This document shows, piece after piece, positions 1-11,576 of a stretch of DNA of 64,000 nt. The stretch is taken from positions 1,302,001 to 1,366,000 of the forward strand of contig NZ_AP022588.1 in assembly GCF_010731735.1 (NCBI RefSeq), written 5' to 3'. The stretch is from Mycolicibacterium sediminis (lineage in GTDB: Bacteria > Actinomycetota > Actinomycetes > Mycobacteriales > Mycobacteriaceae). Every line of letters begins with the position of its first letter. Position 1 is the first letter of the stretch. Both the position numbers and the translations under genes were made by a program. Below the pieces are notes generated by a model. It saw only the letters and a program-made list of their open reading frames with translations. It had not been told where the DNA came from and searched no databases.

Positions 1-1104
1 GATCTCGAGCCGGGTCGGACCGTGTTCGTCGGGCCGAACGGGTTCGGCAAGACCAACATCGTTGAGGCGCTGTGGTATTCGGCCACCCTGGGTTCCCACC
101 GGGTGGGATCCGACGCACCGCTGATCCGCGAGGGCGCCGAGCGCGCCGTCGTGTCGACGATCGTCGTCAACGAGGGTCGCGAGCTCGCGATCGACCTGGA
201 GATCACCGCGGGTCGTGCGAACAAGGCGCGGCTGAACCGCTCCCCCGTGCGCAGCGCCCGGGAGATCCTCGGGGCGCTGCGCGCCGTGCTGTTCGCCCCC
301 GAGGACCTCGCGCTCGTGCGTGGCGATCCGAGCGAGAGACGGCGCTACCTCGACGAACTCGCGACCACGCGACGCCCGTCGATCGCGGGGGTCCGCGCGG
401 ACTACGACAAGGTGGTCCGGCAGCGCACGGCGCTGTTGAAGTCGTCGTCGGGCGCGCGCTACCGCGGTGACACCAGCGCGTTGGAGACCCTTGACGTGTG
501 GGACGGTCACCTCGCCGTCTACGGCGCACAACTGATCGCCGCGCGGGTCAACCTGGTGACCCAGCTCGGACCCGAGGTGGCCAAGGCGTACCAGCTCCTG
601 GCGCCGGCGTCACGGCCGGCGTCGGTGCGCTATCGCAGCGGCGTGGAGATGGTCGAGGCCGAGGCGGCCGCGGGCACCGTCGACGTCGACCTCTACGAGG
701 CTGCCCTGCTCGCGGAGTTGTCCCGAAGGCGCTCTGCGGAATTGGAGCGCGGGGTGTGCCTCGTCGGACCACACCGCGATGATCTGGAGTTGCGGCTCGG
801 CGACCAGCCGGCGAAGGGCTTCGCGAGCCATGGGGAGTCGTGGTCGATGGCACTGTCGCTGCGGCTGGCCGCCTACGAACTGCTGCGCAACGAGGGAAGT
901 GATCCGGTGCTACTGCTCGACGACGTGTTCGCCGAACTCGACGAGGCGAGGCGCCGCGCGCTGGTCGGTGTCGCGTCGTCCGCAGAACAGGTGCTCGTCA
1001 CCGCTGCGGTGCACGACGACATCCCGGCGGACTGGGATGCCCGCCGCATCCAGATCGGGATGCGGGACGACGAGGAGGGCCGGATGTCGGCGGTGACGTC
1101 ATGA
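1..1104 (+). CDS. recF: DNA replication and repair protein RecF (5' end cut by window edge)
   Basis: RecF is an SMC/ABC-type ATPase that loads RecA at gaps during recombinational repair and replication restart. The frame is open from base 1, so the true start lies outside the window; comparison with remembered M. tuberculosis RecF suggests about 20 residues are missing. The Walker A motif GPNGFGKTN comes right at the beginning. The ABC signature region ([15 protein letters not shown]) and the Walker B/D-loop [11 protein letters not shown] are near the C-terminus. The stop overlaps the start of the next gene by 4 bp, so the two are probably translationally coupled. Position between the (unseen) dnaN and gyrB is the usual actinobacterial origin-proximal order. 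Confidence 0.97.
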   Translation, partial: DLEPGRTVFVGPNGFGKTNIVEALWYSATLGSHRVGSDAPLIREGAERAVVSTIVVNEGRELAIDLEITAGRANKARLNRSPVRSAREILGALRAVLFAPEDLALVRGDPSERRRYLDELATTRRPSIAGVRADYDKVVRQRTALLKSSSGARYRGDTSALETLDVWDGHLAVYGAQLIAARVNLVTQLGPEVAKAYQLLAPASRPASVRYRSGVEMVEAEAAAGTVDVDLYEAALLAELSRRRSAELERGVCLVGPHRDDLELRLGDQPAKGFASHGESWSMALSLRLAAYELLRNEGSDPVLLLDDVFAELDEARRRALVGVASSAEQVLVTAAVHDDIPADWDARRIQIGMRDDEEGRMSAVTS

Positions 1105-1676
1105 CCGACGAGGACGCGGCCGAGGATCGGTCGGGGCCGCCGGCCCATCTCGCGCACCTGTCCGGGATGGACCTGGTGCGTCGCACCCTGGAGGAGGCGC
1201 GCGGCGCGGCGAAGAGCCAGGGCAAGGACGTCGGTCGCGGCGGTGTCGGACGCAGTGCTTCCCCGCGCCGGGTGGCCGGTCGCGGTGGGCGCCGGTCGTG
1301 GTCGGGACCGGGTCCGGACAGCCGCGATCCGCAGACCCTCGGTTCGGCGACGTCGGACCTCGCGCGCCGGCGCGGTTGGACCACCCGGGTGGCTGAGGGG
1401 TCCGTGCTGGGTCAGTGGCCGTCGGTGGTCGGTGACCAGATCGCCGCACATGCCGCACCGAAGTCCCTGCAGGACGGGGTCCTGGTCGTGGAGGCGGAGT
1501 CGACGGCGTGGGCGACCCAGCTGCGCATGGTGCAGTCCCAGCTGCTCGCGAAGATCGCGGCGGCCGTCGGCGACGGCGTGGTGACGACGTTGAAGATCGT
1601 CGGCCCGACCGCCCCCTCCTGGCGACACGGGAAGTACCACATCGCCGGCCGCGGACCCCGCGACACGTACGGGTAG
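1101..1676 (+). CDS. dciA: DciA-type DUF721 protein (Rv0004 homologue)
   Basis: This 191-residue protein has a basic, low-complexity N-terminal half (about residues 1-95, rich in Arg/Gly) and a C-terminal DUF721 domain (about 100-180). The domain shows the conserved pattern of a Trp just before VGDQIAAH and a hydrophobic stretch around [14 protein letters not shown]721 proteins of actinobacteria are DciA, the ancestral replicative-helicase operator that helps load DnaB; that role is family knowledge. The ATG lies inside the recF stop (ATGA overlap). Between recF and gyrB this is the expected Rv0004 position. Confidence 0.93.
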   Translation: MTDEDAAEDRSGPPAHLAHLSGMDLVRRTLEEARGAAKSQGKDVGRGGVGRSASPRRVAGRGGRRSWSGPGPDSRDPQTLGSATSDLARRRGWTTRVAEGSVLGQWPSVVGDQIAAHAAPKSLQDGVLVVEAESTAWATQLRMVQSQLLAKIAAAVGDGVVTTLKIVGPTAPSWRHGKYHIAGRGPRDTYG

Positions 1677-1829
1677 AGCGCCTCGGCGGTCAGCGCCTCA
1701 GCGCCGCGAGATCCTCGAAAGACGGCCCCTCGGGCGTCGGGACGCGAATCTGGTCGAGAAATTCCGCGCAGGGCGTGAATAGGTATCGGAAAACGTCGCC
1801 TGAGAGTCAGTCCTGACGGCTGTTGACGG

Positions 1830-3955
<2,126 letters not shown>

Positions 3956-4000
3956 GTCCCCCACCACCTTTCGAGCTGCTCATAGACGAGCGAGGAGCAC

Positions 4001-6514
4001 ATGACAGACACCACCCTGCCCCCGGGCGACGACGGCGCGACGACCGACCGGATCGAACCGGTCGACATCCAGCAGGAGATGCAGCGCAGCTACATCGACT
4101 ACGCGATGAGCGTCATCGTCGGGCGCGCGCTGCCCGAGGTCCGTGACGGCCTCAAGCCCGTGCACCGCCGCGTGCTGTACGCCATGTACGACTCCGGCTT
4201 CCGGCCCGACCGCGGACACGCGAAATCCGCACGCTCCGTTGCCGAGACGATGGGCAACTACCACCCGCACGGTGACTCGTCGATCTACGACACCCTCGTC
4301 CGCATGGCGCAGCCGTGGTCGCTGCGCTACCCGCTGGTCGACGGCCAGGGGAACTTCGGCTCGCCGGGCAACGATCCCCCGGCTGCGATGCGCTACACAG
4401 AGGCTCGTCTGACGCCGTTGGCGATGGAGATGCTTCGTGAGATCGACGAGGAGACAGTCGATTTCATCCCGAACTACGACGGCCGAGTGCAGGAGCCGAC
4501 GGTTCTGCCGAGCCGGTTCCCGAACCTGCTGGCCAACGGGTCCGGCGGCATCGCGGTCGGCATGGCGACGAACATGCCGCCGCACAACCTCCGCGAACTC
4601 TCCGAGGCGGTGTTCTGGTGCCTCGACAACTACGAGGCCGACGAGGAGACCACGCTCGCGGCGGTCACCGAGCGGGTCAAGGGCCCGGACTTCCCGACCT
4701 ACGGCCTGATCGTCGGGTCCCAGGGCATCCACGACGCGTACACGACCGGTCGCGGCTCGATCCGCATGCGCGGCGTCGTGGAGGTCGAGGAGGACAGTCG
4801 CGGGCGCACGCTGCTCGTCATCACCGAACTGCCCTATCAGGTGAACCACGACAACTTCATCACCTCGATCGCCGACCAGGTGCGCGACGGCAAGCTCGCC
4901 GGCATCTCGAACATCGAGGACCAGAGCAGCGACCGCGTCGGCCTGCGCATCGTCGTCGAGGTCAAGCGCGACGCCGTCGCGAAGGTGGTGCTGAACAACC
5001 TCTACAAGCACACCCAGCTGCAGACCAGCTTCGGCGCCAACATGCTGTCGATCGTCGACGGCGTCCCGCGCACGCTGCGCCTCGACCAGCTGATCCGCCT
5101 GTACGTGGTCCATCAGCTCGAGGTCATCGTCCGGCGCACCCGGTACCGGCTGCGCAAGGCCAATGAGCGGGCCCACATCCTGCGCGGTCTGGTCAAGGCG
5201 CTCGACGCCCTCGACGAGGTCATCGCGCTCATCCGTGCGTCGGCGAACGTGGACGTCGCGCGGGCCGGCCTGATCGAGCTGCTCGACGTCGACGAGATCC
5301 AGGCGCAGGCGATCCTCGACATGCAGTTGCGGCGCCTCGCCGCACTGGAGCGTCAGCGCATCGTCGACGACCTCGCGAAGATCGAGGCGGAGATCGCCGA
5401 CCTCGAGGACATCCTCGCCAAGCCCGAGCGTCAGCGCGCGATCGTGCACGACGAGCTCGCCGAACTGGTCGAGAAGTACGGCGACGACCGCCGCACGCGG
5501 ATCATCCCCGCCGACGGCGACGTCGCCGACGAGGATCTGATCGCGCGCGAGGAGGTGGTCGTCACGATCACCGAGACCGGCTACGCCAAGCGCACCAAGT
5601 CCGACCTCTACCGCAGCCAGAAGCGCGGCGGCAAGGGCGTGCAGGGTGCGGGGCTGAAGCAGGACGACATCGTCAACCACTTCTTCGTCTGCTCCACCCA
5701 CGACTGGATCTTGTTCTTCACCACGCAGGGCCGGGTGTACCGCGCGAAGGCCTACGAGCTCCCCGAGGCGTCGCGGACCGCACGCGGTCAGCACGTCGCG
5801 AACCTGCTGGCGTTCCAGCCGGAGGAGCGCATCGCCCAGGTCATCCAGCTCAAGTCCTACGAGGACGCGCCGTACCTGGTGCTGGCGACGCGCAAGGGTC
5901 TGGTCAAGAAGTCCAAGCTGACCGACTTCGACTCGAACCGCTCGGGCGGCATCGTCGCGGTCAACCTGCGCGACGACGACGAACTGGTCGGCGCCGTGCT
6001 GTGCTCGGCCACCGAGGACCTGCTGCTGGTGTCGGCGAAGGGTCAGTCGATCCGCTTCTCGGCGACCGACGAGGCGTTGCGTCCGATGGGCCGCGCGACC
6101 TCGGGTGTGCAGGGCATGCGGTTCAACGAGGAGGACCAGCTGCTGTCGCTGAACGTGGTCCGCGAGGGCACGTATCTGCTGGTCGCGACGTCCGGTGGCT
6201 ACGCCAAGCGCACGGCGATCGAGGAGTACTCGGCGCAGGGTCGCGGCGGCAAGGGGATCCTCACGATCCAGTACGACCCCAAGCGTGGCACTCTGGTCGG
6301 GGCGTTGATCGTGGACGACGACACCGAGTTGTACGCCATCACCTCGGGTGGCGGCGTCATCCGGACGAGGGCCCGACAGGTCCGTAAGGCCGGACGGCAA
6401 ACCAAGGGCGTCCGCTTGATGAACCTCGGCGAGGGCGACACACTGATTGCCGTTGCACGCAATGCCGACGAAGATGCAGCGGAGGACGTCGTTGAGGACG
6501 AGGCGCCCGAGTAG
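4001..6514 (+). CDS. gyrA: DNA gyrase subunit A
   Basis: GyrA is the breakage-reunion subunit of gyrase. The 837-residue product has the winged-helix/tower region, the catalytic Tyr132 in [10 protein letters not shown], and six-bladed C-terminal pinwheel repeats including the GyrA-box region QKRGGKG at about 545. The quinolone-resistance region reads [13 protein letters not shown], so residue 93 (the M. tuberculosis Ala90 / E. coli Ser83 position) is Ser, followed by Ser94 and Asp97. No intein interrupts the active-site Tyr. The ATG is preceded by GAGGAG. It forms an operon with gyrB. Confidence 0.98.
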   Translation: MTDTTLPPGDDGATTDRIEPVDIQQEMQRSYIDYAMSVIVGRALPEVRDGLKPVHRRVLYAMYDSGFRPDRGHAKSARSVAETMGNYHPHGDSSIYDTLVRMAQPWSLRYPLVDGQGNFGSPGNDPPAAMRYTEARLTPLAMEMLREIDEETVDFIPNYDGRVQEPTVLPSRFPNLLANGSGGIAVGMATNMPPHNLRELSEAVFWCLDNYEADEETTLAAVTERVKGPDFPTYGLIVGSQGIHDAYTTGRGSIRMRGVVEVEEDSRGRTLLVITELPYQVNHDNFITSIADQVRDGKLAGISNIEDQSSDRVGLRIVVEVKRDAVAKVVLNNLYKHTQLQTSFGANMLSIVDGVPRTLRLDQLIRLYVVHQLEVIVRRTRYRLRKANERAHILRGLVKALDALDEVIALIRASANVDVARAGLIELLDVDEIQAQAILDMQLRRLAALERQRIVDDLAKIEAEIADLEDILAKPERQRAIVHDELAELVEKYGDDRRTRIIPADGDVADEDLIAREEVVVTITETGYAKRTKSDLYRSQKRGGKGVQGAGLKQDDIVNHFFVCSTHDWILFFTTQGRVYRAKAYELPEASRTARGQHVANLLAFQPEERIAQVIQLKSYEDAPYLVLATRKGLVKKSKLTDFDSNRSGGIVAVNLRDDDELVGAVLCSATEDLLLVSAKGQSIRFSATDEALRPMGRATSGVQGMRFNEEDQLLSLNVVREGTYLLVATSGGYAKRTAIEEYSAQGRGGKGILTIQYDPKRGTLVGALIVDDDTELYAITSGGGVIRTRARQVRKAGRQTKGVRLMNLGEGDTLIAVARNADEDAAEDVVEDEAPE

Positions 6515-6562
6515 ACGCCACGCCGCTCGTACCGGCGGCCGGCCTGAGATGAGGAGCCGAGC

Positions 6563-7525
6563 GTGAGCTCACCGAATGACCCGGGTTATCCGCGTGCGGG
6601 TGACGGGCCAGCCAACGGCAACGGCTCGTCGGACGGCGGCTCGACGGGCGGACCCGCGCGCAGCGGCCCGTCCGGCGAGGGCGGCGGCGAAGTCCCACCG
6701 TGGCAGCGCGGTGGGGTGCGGTCCCGGCAGGGTCAGCGCACCGCCGAGGGACCTCAGCCCGAGGGTGGCCGGGTCGGGTCGGCCGCAGGGCATGCGCCCG
6801 GCGTCGACGCCCGTCTCAACCGCTTCGTCTCCGGCGGTCCGGCGACTCCCCCGCCGTCGGGCCGGGACGCCGCCACGACCCGCGAGGTGACACCCCCGCG
6901 GGAGGGCGACGCGTCACGAGGTGACCGCACCGACCAGCCGCGGCCCGAAACGGCGCGTCCCGATCAGGCCCGCACGGACCAGGCTCGTACGGACCAGCCG
7001 CGTCCCGACACGGCCCGGCCGGAGCAGACGCGCTCGGAGAGCTACGCGAGCGAGCTGCCCGACCTGTCCGGTGGCGCACCGCGGTCGGGCCCCCGCAAGC
7101 CGCCGAGTTCCGACCAGGCGGCCCGGCCCGCGACCCGGGTGCACATGGCCAACCGGCCGCAGGGCCCGGTGCGGGCGAGCATGCAGATCCGGCGGTTCGA
7201 CCCGTGGAGCGTGCTGAAGGTCTCGCTGGTGCTCTCCGTGGCGCTGTTCTTCGTGTGGATGATCGCCGTGGCGTTCCTGTACCTCGTCCTCGGCGGGATG
7301 GGCGTCTGGACCAAGCTGAACAGCAACGTCGGCGACCTGTTGACGAGCGCCAGCGGCAGCGGCGGCGAGCTGGTGTCCAGCGGGACGATCTTCGGCGGCG
7401 CGGCACTGGTCGGGCTGATGAACATCATCCTGCTGACCGCGATGGCGACCTGCGGGGCGTTCATCTACAACCTCACCACCGACCTCGTGGGTGGCATCGA
7501 GGTCACGCTCGCCGACCGGGACTGA
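6563..7525 (+). CDS. DUF3566 membrane protein (Rv0007 homologue)
   Basis: The first 210 of 320 residues are a disordered Gly/Ser/Pro/Arg-rich cytoplasmic segment. It includes short direct repeats of the type RTDQ(A/P)R(P/T)D at about residues 125-155. The DUF3566 domain follows, with a conserved [12 protein letters not shown] entry and two membrane helices at about 214-240 and 283-310. It sits directly after gyrA, as Rv0007 does, and upstream of tRNA-Ile. Function is unknown; position and the envelope genes downstream suggest a link to growth or division. GTG start with a GAGGAG-like site. Confidence 0.9.
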   Translation: MSSPNDPGYPRAGDGPANGNGSSDGGSTGGPARSGPSGEGGGEVPPWQRGGVRSRQGQRTAEGPQPEGGRVGSAAGHAPGVDARLNRFVSGGPATPPPSGRDAATTREVTPPREGDASRGDRTDQPRPETARPDQARTDQARTDQPRPDTARPEQTRSESYASELPDLSGGAPRSGPRKPPSSDQAARPATRVHMANRPQGPVRASMQIRRFDPWSVLKVSLVLSVALFFVWMIAVAFLYLVLGGMGVWTKLNSNVGDLLTSASGSGGELVSSGTIFGGAALVGLMNIILLTAMATCGAFIYNLTTDLVGGIEVTLADRD

Positions 7526-7598
7526 CCGTCCGCGGGTGCGCGGTTTGGGAGCATGGCCGCCGTTGGGGTAATCTCGGCGCTCGGTCGCATGCGATTAC

Positions 7599-7672
7599 GG
7601 GCCTATAGCTCAGGTGGTTAGAGCGCTTCGCTGATAACGAAGAGGTCGGAGGTTCGAGTCCTCCTAGGCCCA
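7599..7672 (+). tRNA. ileT: tRNA-Ile (GAT anticodon)
   Basis: A full cloverleaf can be drawn: acceptor arm GGGCCTA with TAGGCCC, D-loop AGCTCAGGTGGTTAGAGC, anticodon stem CTTCG/CGAAG enclosing CTGATAA (anticodon GAT), and T-arm GGAGG-TTCGAGT-CCTCC, with discriminator A. No CCA is encoded. A TAATCT -10-like hexamer lies at 7569-7574. Confidence 0.97.
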
Positions 7673-7699
7673 CGGTGTTCCTTTCGAGGAAGGTGTGAC

Positions 7700-7804
7700 G
7701 TGAGACTGCTCGTAGCGGTGACCGTGGCGGCCGCGGCCGTGGTGGTGTACCGAGCGCGCACCCGTGTCGAGGTCTGGCACGTCGCCGCGGACCAGCCCGC
7801 CTGA
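7700..7804 (+). CDS. 34-residue DLW-39-type small protein
   Basis: The short GTG-started frame lies between tRNA-Ile and tRNA-Ala. It encodes a hydrophobic Val/Ala-rich N-terminal helix (LLVAVTVAAAAVVV), a basic patch and a C-terminal EVWHVAADQPA. Small proteins with a membrane-like helix and a D/E-x-W tail are annotated as the DLW-39 family at this exact place in actinobacteria. A GAGGAAGG Shine-Dalgarno at 7686-7693 sits inside a small hairpin (7678-7691). Function is unknown. Confidence 0.7.
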   Translation: MRLLVAVTVAAAAVVVYRARTRVEVWHVAADQPA

Positions 7805-7814
7805 TCCGTCCCGA

Positions 7815-7887
7815 GGGGCCTTAGCTCAGTTGGTAGAGCGCTGCCTTTGCAAGGCAGATGTCAGGAGTTCGAATCTCCTAGGCTCCA
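7815..7887 (+). tRNA. alaT: tRNA-Ala (TGC anticodon)
   Basis: The acceptor arm GGGGCCT/AGGCTCC includes the G3:U70 wobble that defines alanine identity. The anticodon stem CTGCC/GGCAG encloses TTTGCAA (anticodon TGC), and the T-arm is AGGAG-TTCGAAT-CTCCT with discriminator A. It lies 143 bp after tRNA-Ile, with a small ORF between them. Confidence 0.97.
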
Positions 7888-8016
7888 CACTTCTCCCAAG
7901 CGCCGCCGTGTCGGCCGCGAGATCCGCACGAGCGTCGTCGTCCCCCGCACAGCACGACGCTGGCGCAGATGTCGGCGCACGACGCGCGAGATCTGCACCA
8001 GCGTCGCCCGGATCCC

Positions 8017-8433
8017 TTACGGCTTGGGCGTCACGTCCACGCTCGGCGGCAGCGGCGACGGATCGGGCTGCGTGGACCGCCGGATGATCGAGAACGACAC
8101 CGCGCCCAGTGCAAGCACCACGAGACCCGCGCCCGCGAGCACCAGCGGACGGGGACGGCGCCGCGCGCGTCCGAACGTCTGCGGCAGCGCGGCCACCACC
8201 TCCTGGGCGTCGGCGAGTTCCCGCGCGATCGCGTCCTGGGCAGCGTGCAGCTCCCGGCGCAGCCGCCCGCTGCGGTACTGGTCGCGCAGCCAGCCGGCGG
8301 ACGACCCCACCGAGTGCACGCCGACGCCGACCGCTCCCCTGGTGACGTCGACCGGGCCGACGGCCGAGTACTTCAGCCCTCGGGCCAGCCGCTCGCGGGA
8401 GGTCAACCGGTCGGCGGTGGACAGGACACTCAT
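8017..8433 (-). CDS. cwsA: Cell wall synthesis protein CwsA (Rv0008c homologue)
   Basis: CwsA is a mycobacterial membrane protein that works with CrgA and Wag31 in septal and polar peptidoglycan synthesis. The 138-residue product has a cytoplasmic N-terminus starting MSVLSTADRLTSRERLARG, a conserved SVGSSAGWLRDQYRSG region, and a single C-terminal membrane helix at about 103-122, followed by a short Pro-rich outside tail. The ATG at 8433 has AGGAG eight bases upstream; longer upstream reading is rejected because it runs antisense through ppiA. Divergent from ppiA and close to crgA, as in M. tuberculosis. Confidence 0.9.
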   Translation of the reverse strand: MSVLSTADRLTSRERLARGLKYSAVGPVDVTRGAVGVGVHSVGSSAGWLRDQYRSGRLRRELHAAQDAIARELADAQEVVAALPQTFGRARRRPRPLVLAGAGLVVLALGAVSFSIIRRSTQPDPSPLPPSVDVTPKP

Positions 8434-8514
8434 GGTGGAACTCCTCTTCGGACGGGTGACGCTTCCTGCCCCGACCCTATTGGTGCGGGGGCGGCGACTG
8501 CCGCGGATCCGAGA

Positions 8515-9060
8515 ATGGCAGACTGGCTTTCCGTGACGAGCCCAATTCAGACCGCGACCGCGACGCTTCACACGAACCGCGGCGACATCAAGATCGCACT
8601 CTTCGGCAACCACGCCCCGAAGACCGTCGGAAACTTCGTCGGCCTGGCTCAGGGCACCAAGGACTACAGCACCGAGAACGCCACCGGCGGCGCCTCCGGC
8701 CCCTTCTACGACGGAGCCGTCTTCCACCGCATCATCTCGGGCTTCATGATCCAGGGCGGTGACCCCACGGGCACCGGCCGCGGTGGCCCGGGATACCAGT
8801 TCGACGACGAGTTCCACCCGGAACTGCAGTTCGACAAGCCCTACCTGCTGGCCATGGCCAACGCGGGACCCGGCACCAACGGGTCGCAGTTCTTCATCAC
8901 CGTCGGCAAGACGCCGCACCTGAACCGCAAGCACACCATCTTCGGCGAGGTCGTCGACCCCGAGTCGATCAAGGTCGTCGACGCGATCGCCGGCACCCCG
9001 GTCGACCGCAGCGATCGTCCGAACGACCCCGTGGTCATCGAGTCGATCACCATCTCCTGA
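8515..9060 (+). CDS. ppiA: Cyclophilin-type peptidyl-prolyl isomerase A
   Basis: A single cyclophilin domain of 181 residues fills the protein. Catalytic signatures are clear: FHRIISGFMIQGGDPTGTG (with the active-site Arg), the PYLLAMANAG substrate strip and NGSQFFITV. PpiA catalyses cis-trans isomerisation of prolyl peptide bonds in the cytoplasm. The ATG at 8515 was chosen because the product then begins MADWLSVTSPIQT, matching the remembered N-terminus of Rv0009; longer frames run through the promoter region of cwsA. Confidence 0.96.
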   Translation: MADWLSVTSPIQTATATLHTNRGDIKIALFGNHAPKTVGNFVGLAQGTKDYSTENATGGASGPFYDGAVFHRIISGFMIQGGDPTGTGRGGPGYQFDDEFHPELQFDKPYLLAMANAGPGTNGSQFFITVGKTPHLNRKHTIFGEVVDPESIKVVDAIAGTPVDRSDRPNDPVVIESITIS

Positions 9061-9084
9061 TCAGAGCCGACTGAACGCACTGAC

Positions 9085-9116
9085 CTGCGCGCTCACCCTC
9101 GACGGTGGGCGCGCAG
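9085..9116. terminator. Bidirectional hairpin between convergent ppiA and PH-domain gene
   Basis: CTGCGCGCTCACC and GGTGGGCGCGCAG pair over 13 bp (one G-T wobble) around a short loop. It lies between two convergent stops. No U-tract follows, as is usual for mycobacterial hairpin terminators. Confidence 0.65.
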
Positions 9117-9123
9117 TGTCGTG

Positions 9124-9540
9124 TCAGGGGACGTAGCCGGCGCCGGTGAGGGCGTCGAGCACGTCGAGTGGGTCTGTGCCCAGATCCCACCGGGTGAACA
9201 CCAGGAGGCGGTCGTCGGCCTTGGTGTCGATCTCCAGCAGTTTGACCTTGCGCCCGATGCGCCGGAACTCGGTGATGCGGATGGCGGCGACGTCGTCGGG
9301 CTGGACGACGTGGGTGTGCCACCACCCGCGGACGACGAGGCCCTCGTCGGTGATTGCCAGTTTCGGCCTGGCCCGCCACGACATGATGGCGAACAGCAAC
9401 AAGCCGACGCCCGCAACGCCGGCAAGGAACCGTCCGGGAACGTCTGTGACTACGGTCACAGCGGCCAAACCCATCGCGAGACCGGCGATCCCGCACGCCG
9501 CGATGCCTCCGGACGACGGAGCCCACTGAGTTTGCTGCAT
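9124..9540 (-). CDS. PH-domain membrane protein (Rv0010c homologue)
   Basis: The 138-residue protein has two membrane helices near the N-terminus (about 14-32 and 38-56) followed by a bacterial PH-like domain (about 57-138) with the pattern LAITDEGLVVRGWW and RRIGRKVKLLEI. Small two-helix PH proteins of this type are common in actinobacteria; no specific ligand is known. It occupies the Rv0010c place between ppiA and crgA, convergent with ppiA. The ATG start follows no strong Shine-Dalgarno. Confidence 0.85.
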   Translation of the reverse strand: MQQTQWAPSSGGIAACGIAGLAMGLAAVTVVTDVPGRFLAGVAGVGLLLFAIMSWRARPKLAITDEGLVVRGWWHTHVVQPDDVAAIRITEFRRIGRKVKLLEIDTKADDRLLVFTRWDLGTDPLDVLDALTGAGYVP

Positions 9541-9575
9541 TGACTATTCACACCCTCTATGCATGGCCGATCGGG

Positions 9576-9584
9576 TTATCCACA
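9576..9584 (+). promoter_or_regulatory. DnaA-box-like 9-mer TTATCCACA
   Basis: The exact E. coli DnaA-box consensus TTATCCACA lies in the 155-bp gap between crgA and the PH-domain gene, which is upstream of the PH-domain gene. It is outside the usual oriC (dnaA-dnaN) and could be a regulatory DnaA site or chance. A -10-like TATGCA precedes it. Confidence 0.35.
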
Positions 9585-9695
9585 AGCGCTATGCACAATG
9601 GGGATGAATCACATCGATGTGATTGGGTGTCGCGAGGGTTGCCAGCGGGGTAACGCAGCGAGGCCAAGATGAATTCATCTATGTGCCGGGTGCGG

Positions 9696-9980
9696 TCACC
9701 GCCACCGCATGGTGAGCAACAGACCGGTGATCATGAATGCGAAGGCGATCGCGTAGTTCCACTGCGCGAGATTCGCCATCCAGGTGAGGAAGCTGGGCGC
9801 GTCCACCGGGTTGGTGGCGGCGAGCTGGAAGACGAGCAGCCACAGCAGTCCGATCAGCATGAGGCCGATGAAGAGCGCGACGAACCACATGGGTGACGGA
9901 CCGGCCTTCACCTTCACCGGGGTACGGCTCACCGGGTTGGCGGTGAAGTCGTTCTTCTTGCGGACCTTCGACTTGGGCAT
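9696..9980 (-). CDS. crgA: Cell division protein CrgA
   Basis: CrgA is a small FtsZ/FtsI-interacting divisome protein of actinobacteria that also works with CwsA. The 94-residue sequence starts [12 protein letters not shown] and carries the [15 protein letters not shown] box, then two membrane helices (about 31-53 and 73-90) with a short outside loop containing [11 protein letters not shown]. Length matches the family (Rv0011c, about 93 residues). The ATG was chosen from this conserved N-terminus. Confidence 0.95.
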   Translation of the reverse strand: MPKSKVRKKNDFTANPVSRTPVKVKAGPSPMWFVALFIGLMLIGLLWLLVFQLAATNPVDAPSFLTWMANLAQWNYAIAFAFMITGLLLTMRWR

Positions 9981-10103
9981 GCGAACCTTCGGGCGGTTGG
10001 GTCTGACTGCACGACAATGTGGTGCGACGATGGAATCGACGCATTCAGAGCAGCCTAGCTCAGCAGCGCACCGTCGCGGGACGACCGCCGGGAGGAGGAA
10101 CCG

Positions 10104-10883
10104 ATGGCACGGTCCTCGTCGGCGTCGGTCAGCCACCCGCCGCGCCGGTCGCCCTGGCGCTTCGGCGTCCCCGTCGTCTGCCTGTGCGCGGGCCTCCTGC
10201 TGGCCACCACCCACACCGTGTCCGGCGGTGACGAGATCCGCCGCAGCGACGCACCCCGGCTGGTCGACCTGGTGCGGGAGTCGCAGCAGTCCGTGGACCG
10301 GCTGGCCGCGCAGCGCGATGCGCTGGCCACGGACGTGGACAACCACCACGGCGGCGGCTCCCCCGGCGCCGACGCAGCGCTGACGGCGCTGACCGAGCGG
10401 GCCGACGCGCTCGCGGTGGACGCCGGCGTCGCGCCGCTGAAGGGGCCGGGGCTCGTCATCACCCTCAACGACGCGCAGCGCGACTCCGACGGACGCTTCC
10501 CCCGCGACGCCTCCCCCGACGACCTCGTCGTCCACCAGCAGGACGTCCAGGCCGTCCTCAACGCGTTGTGGAGTGCCGGTGCCGAGGGCATCCAGATGCA
10601 GGATCAACGGATCATCGGTACGTCGGCACCCCGGTGCGTGGGGAACACGCTGCTGCTCAACGGGCGGACCTACAGCCCGCCCTACGTCATCACCGCCGTC
10701 GGCGACGTCTCCGCGATGCAGTCCGCGCTCGCGGCCGCTCCCCTGGTGACGCTGTACCGGCGTTACGTGGCGCGGTTCGGCCTGGGCTACACCGAGGAGG
10801 TGCGCGACGAGGTCGACGTCGTCGGGTACGAGCCGCCGGTGCGTCTGCGCTTCGCGAAGCCGGCGGGTCCGCTCGGATACTGA
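10104..10883 (+). CDS. DUF881 membrane protein (Rv0012 homologue)
   Basis: The 259-residue protein has a basic N-terminus, one membrane helix (about 19-36), a coiled-coil segment (about 45-80) and an extracytoplasmic DUF881 domain. The domain contains [29 protein letters not shown] and the two cysteines typical of the family region. DUF881 proteins sit beside crgA and pknB in many actinobacteria; the function is unknown but a division or wall role is inferred from context. GGAGGAGG lies just before the ATG. Divergent from crgA by about 120 bp. Confidence 0.9.
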   Translation: MARSSSASVSHPPRRSPWRFGVPVVCLCAGLLLATTHTVSGGDEIRRSDAPRLVDLVRESQQSVDRLAAQRDALATDVDNHHGGGSPGADAALTALTERADALAVDAGVAPLKGPGLVITLNDAQRDSDGRFPRDASPDDLVVHQQDVQAVLNALWSAGAEGIQMQDQRIIGTSAPRCVGNTLLLNGRTYSPPYVITAVGDVSAMQSALAAAPLVTLYRRYVARFGLGYTEEVRDEVDVVGYEPPVRLRFAKPAGPLGY

Positions 10884-10910
10884 CCGCGCGAGAGTCGGTA
10901 ACCTGGGCTG

Positions 10911-11576
10911 ATGCAGGTTCTCGTCGTCGACAATTACGACAGCTTCGTGTTCAACCTCGTCCAGTACCTCGGGCAACTCGGGGTGGACGCCGAGGTGTGG
11001 CGCAACGACGACGAGCGCCTCGGTGACGCGGACGCGATCGCGGCGGGCTTCGACGGCATCCTGCTGAGCCCCGGCCCGGGCACCCCGGAGCGGGCGGGCG
11101 CGTCGATCGGACTCGTCCAGGCCTGCGCGGCGACGTCGACACCGCTGCTGGGCGTCTGCCTCGGCCACCAGGCGATCGGAGTCGCCTTCGGAGGCACGGT
11201 CGACCGAGCGCCGGAGTTGCTACACGGCAAGACCAGCACGGTGCACCACGACGACGTCGGCGTGCTGCACGGTCTGCCCGATCCGTTCACCGCGACGCGC
11301 TATCACTCACTGACGATCCTTCCGGAGACGTTGCCCGGCGACCTGGTGGTCACGGCGCGCACCGACGGCGGCGTCATCATGGGCGTCCAGCACGAGTCGC
11401 TGCCGATTCACGGCGTGCAGTTCCACCCCGAGTCGATCCTCACCGAGGGCGGGCATCGGATGCTGGCGAACTGGCTGACGATGTGCGGGCAGCCGCCGGC
11501 GGAGGCGCTGGTGGCTCAGCTCGAGCAGGAGGTCGCGGACACCGTCCGGGCGGCTACTGCGCGAAGCTCAGCGTGA
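10911..11576 (+). CDS. pabA: Glutamine amidotransferase, anthranilate/aminodeoxychorismate synthase component II
   Basis: A class-I glutamine amidotransferase of 221 residues. Motifs are [10 protein letters not shown] at the start, the oxyanion strand LSPGPGTPE, the nucleophile elbow [10 protein letters not shown] with the catalytic Cys, and the His-Glu pair in GVQFHPESI. It supplies ammonia for p-aminobenzoate (folate) and possibly anthranilate (tryptophan) synthesis; M. tuberculosis Rv0013 is named trpG but may serve both pathways. It follows the DUF881 gene by 27 bp. Its 3' end overlaps the convergent pknB 3' end by 23 bp. Confidence 0.93.
   Translation: MQVLVVDNYDSFVFNLVQYLGQLGVDAEVWRNDDERLGDADAIAAGFDGILLSPGPGTPERAGASIGLVQACAATSTPLLGVCLGHQAIGVAFGGTVDRAPELLHGKTSTVHHDDVGVLHGLPDPFTATRYHSLTILPETLPGDLVVTARTDGGVIMGVQHESLPIHGVQFHPESILTEGGHRMLANWLTMCGQPPAEALVAQLEQEVADTVRAATARSSA

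Noticed and set aside
9541..9695. Chromosomal origin at the TTATCCACA site
   Set aside because: Only one box is present, and mycobacterial oriC lies between dnaA and dnaN, which would be left of this window.
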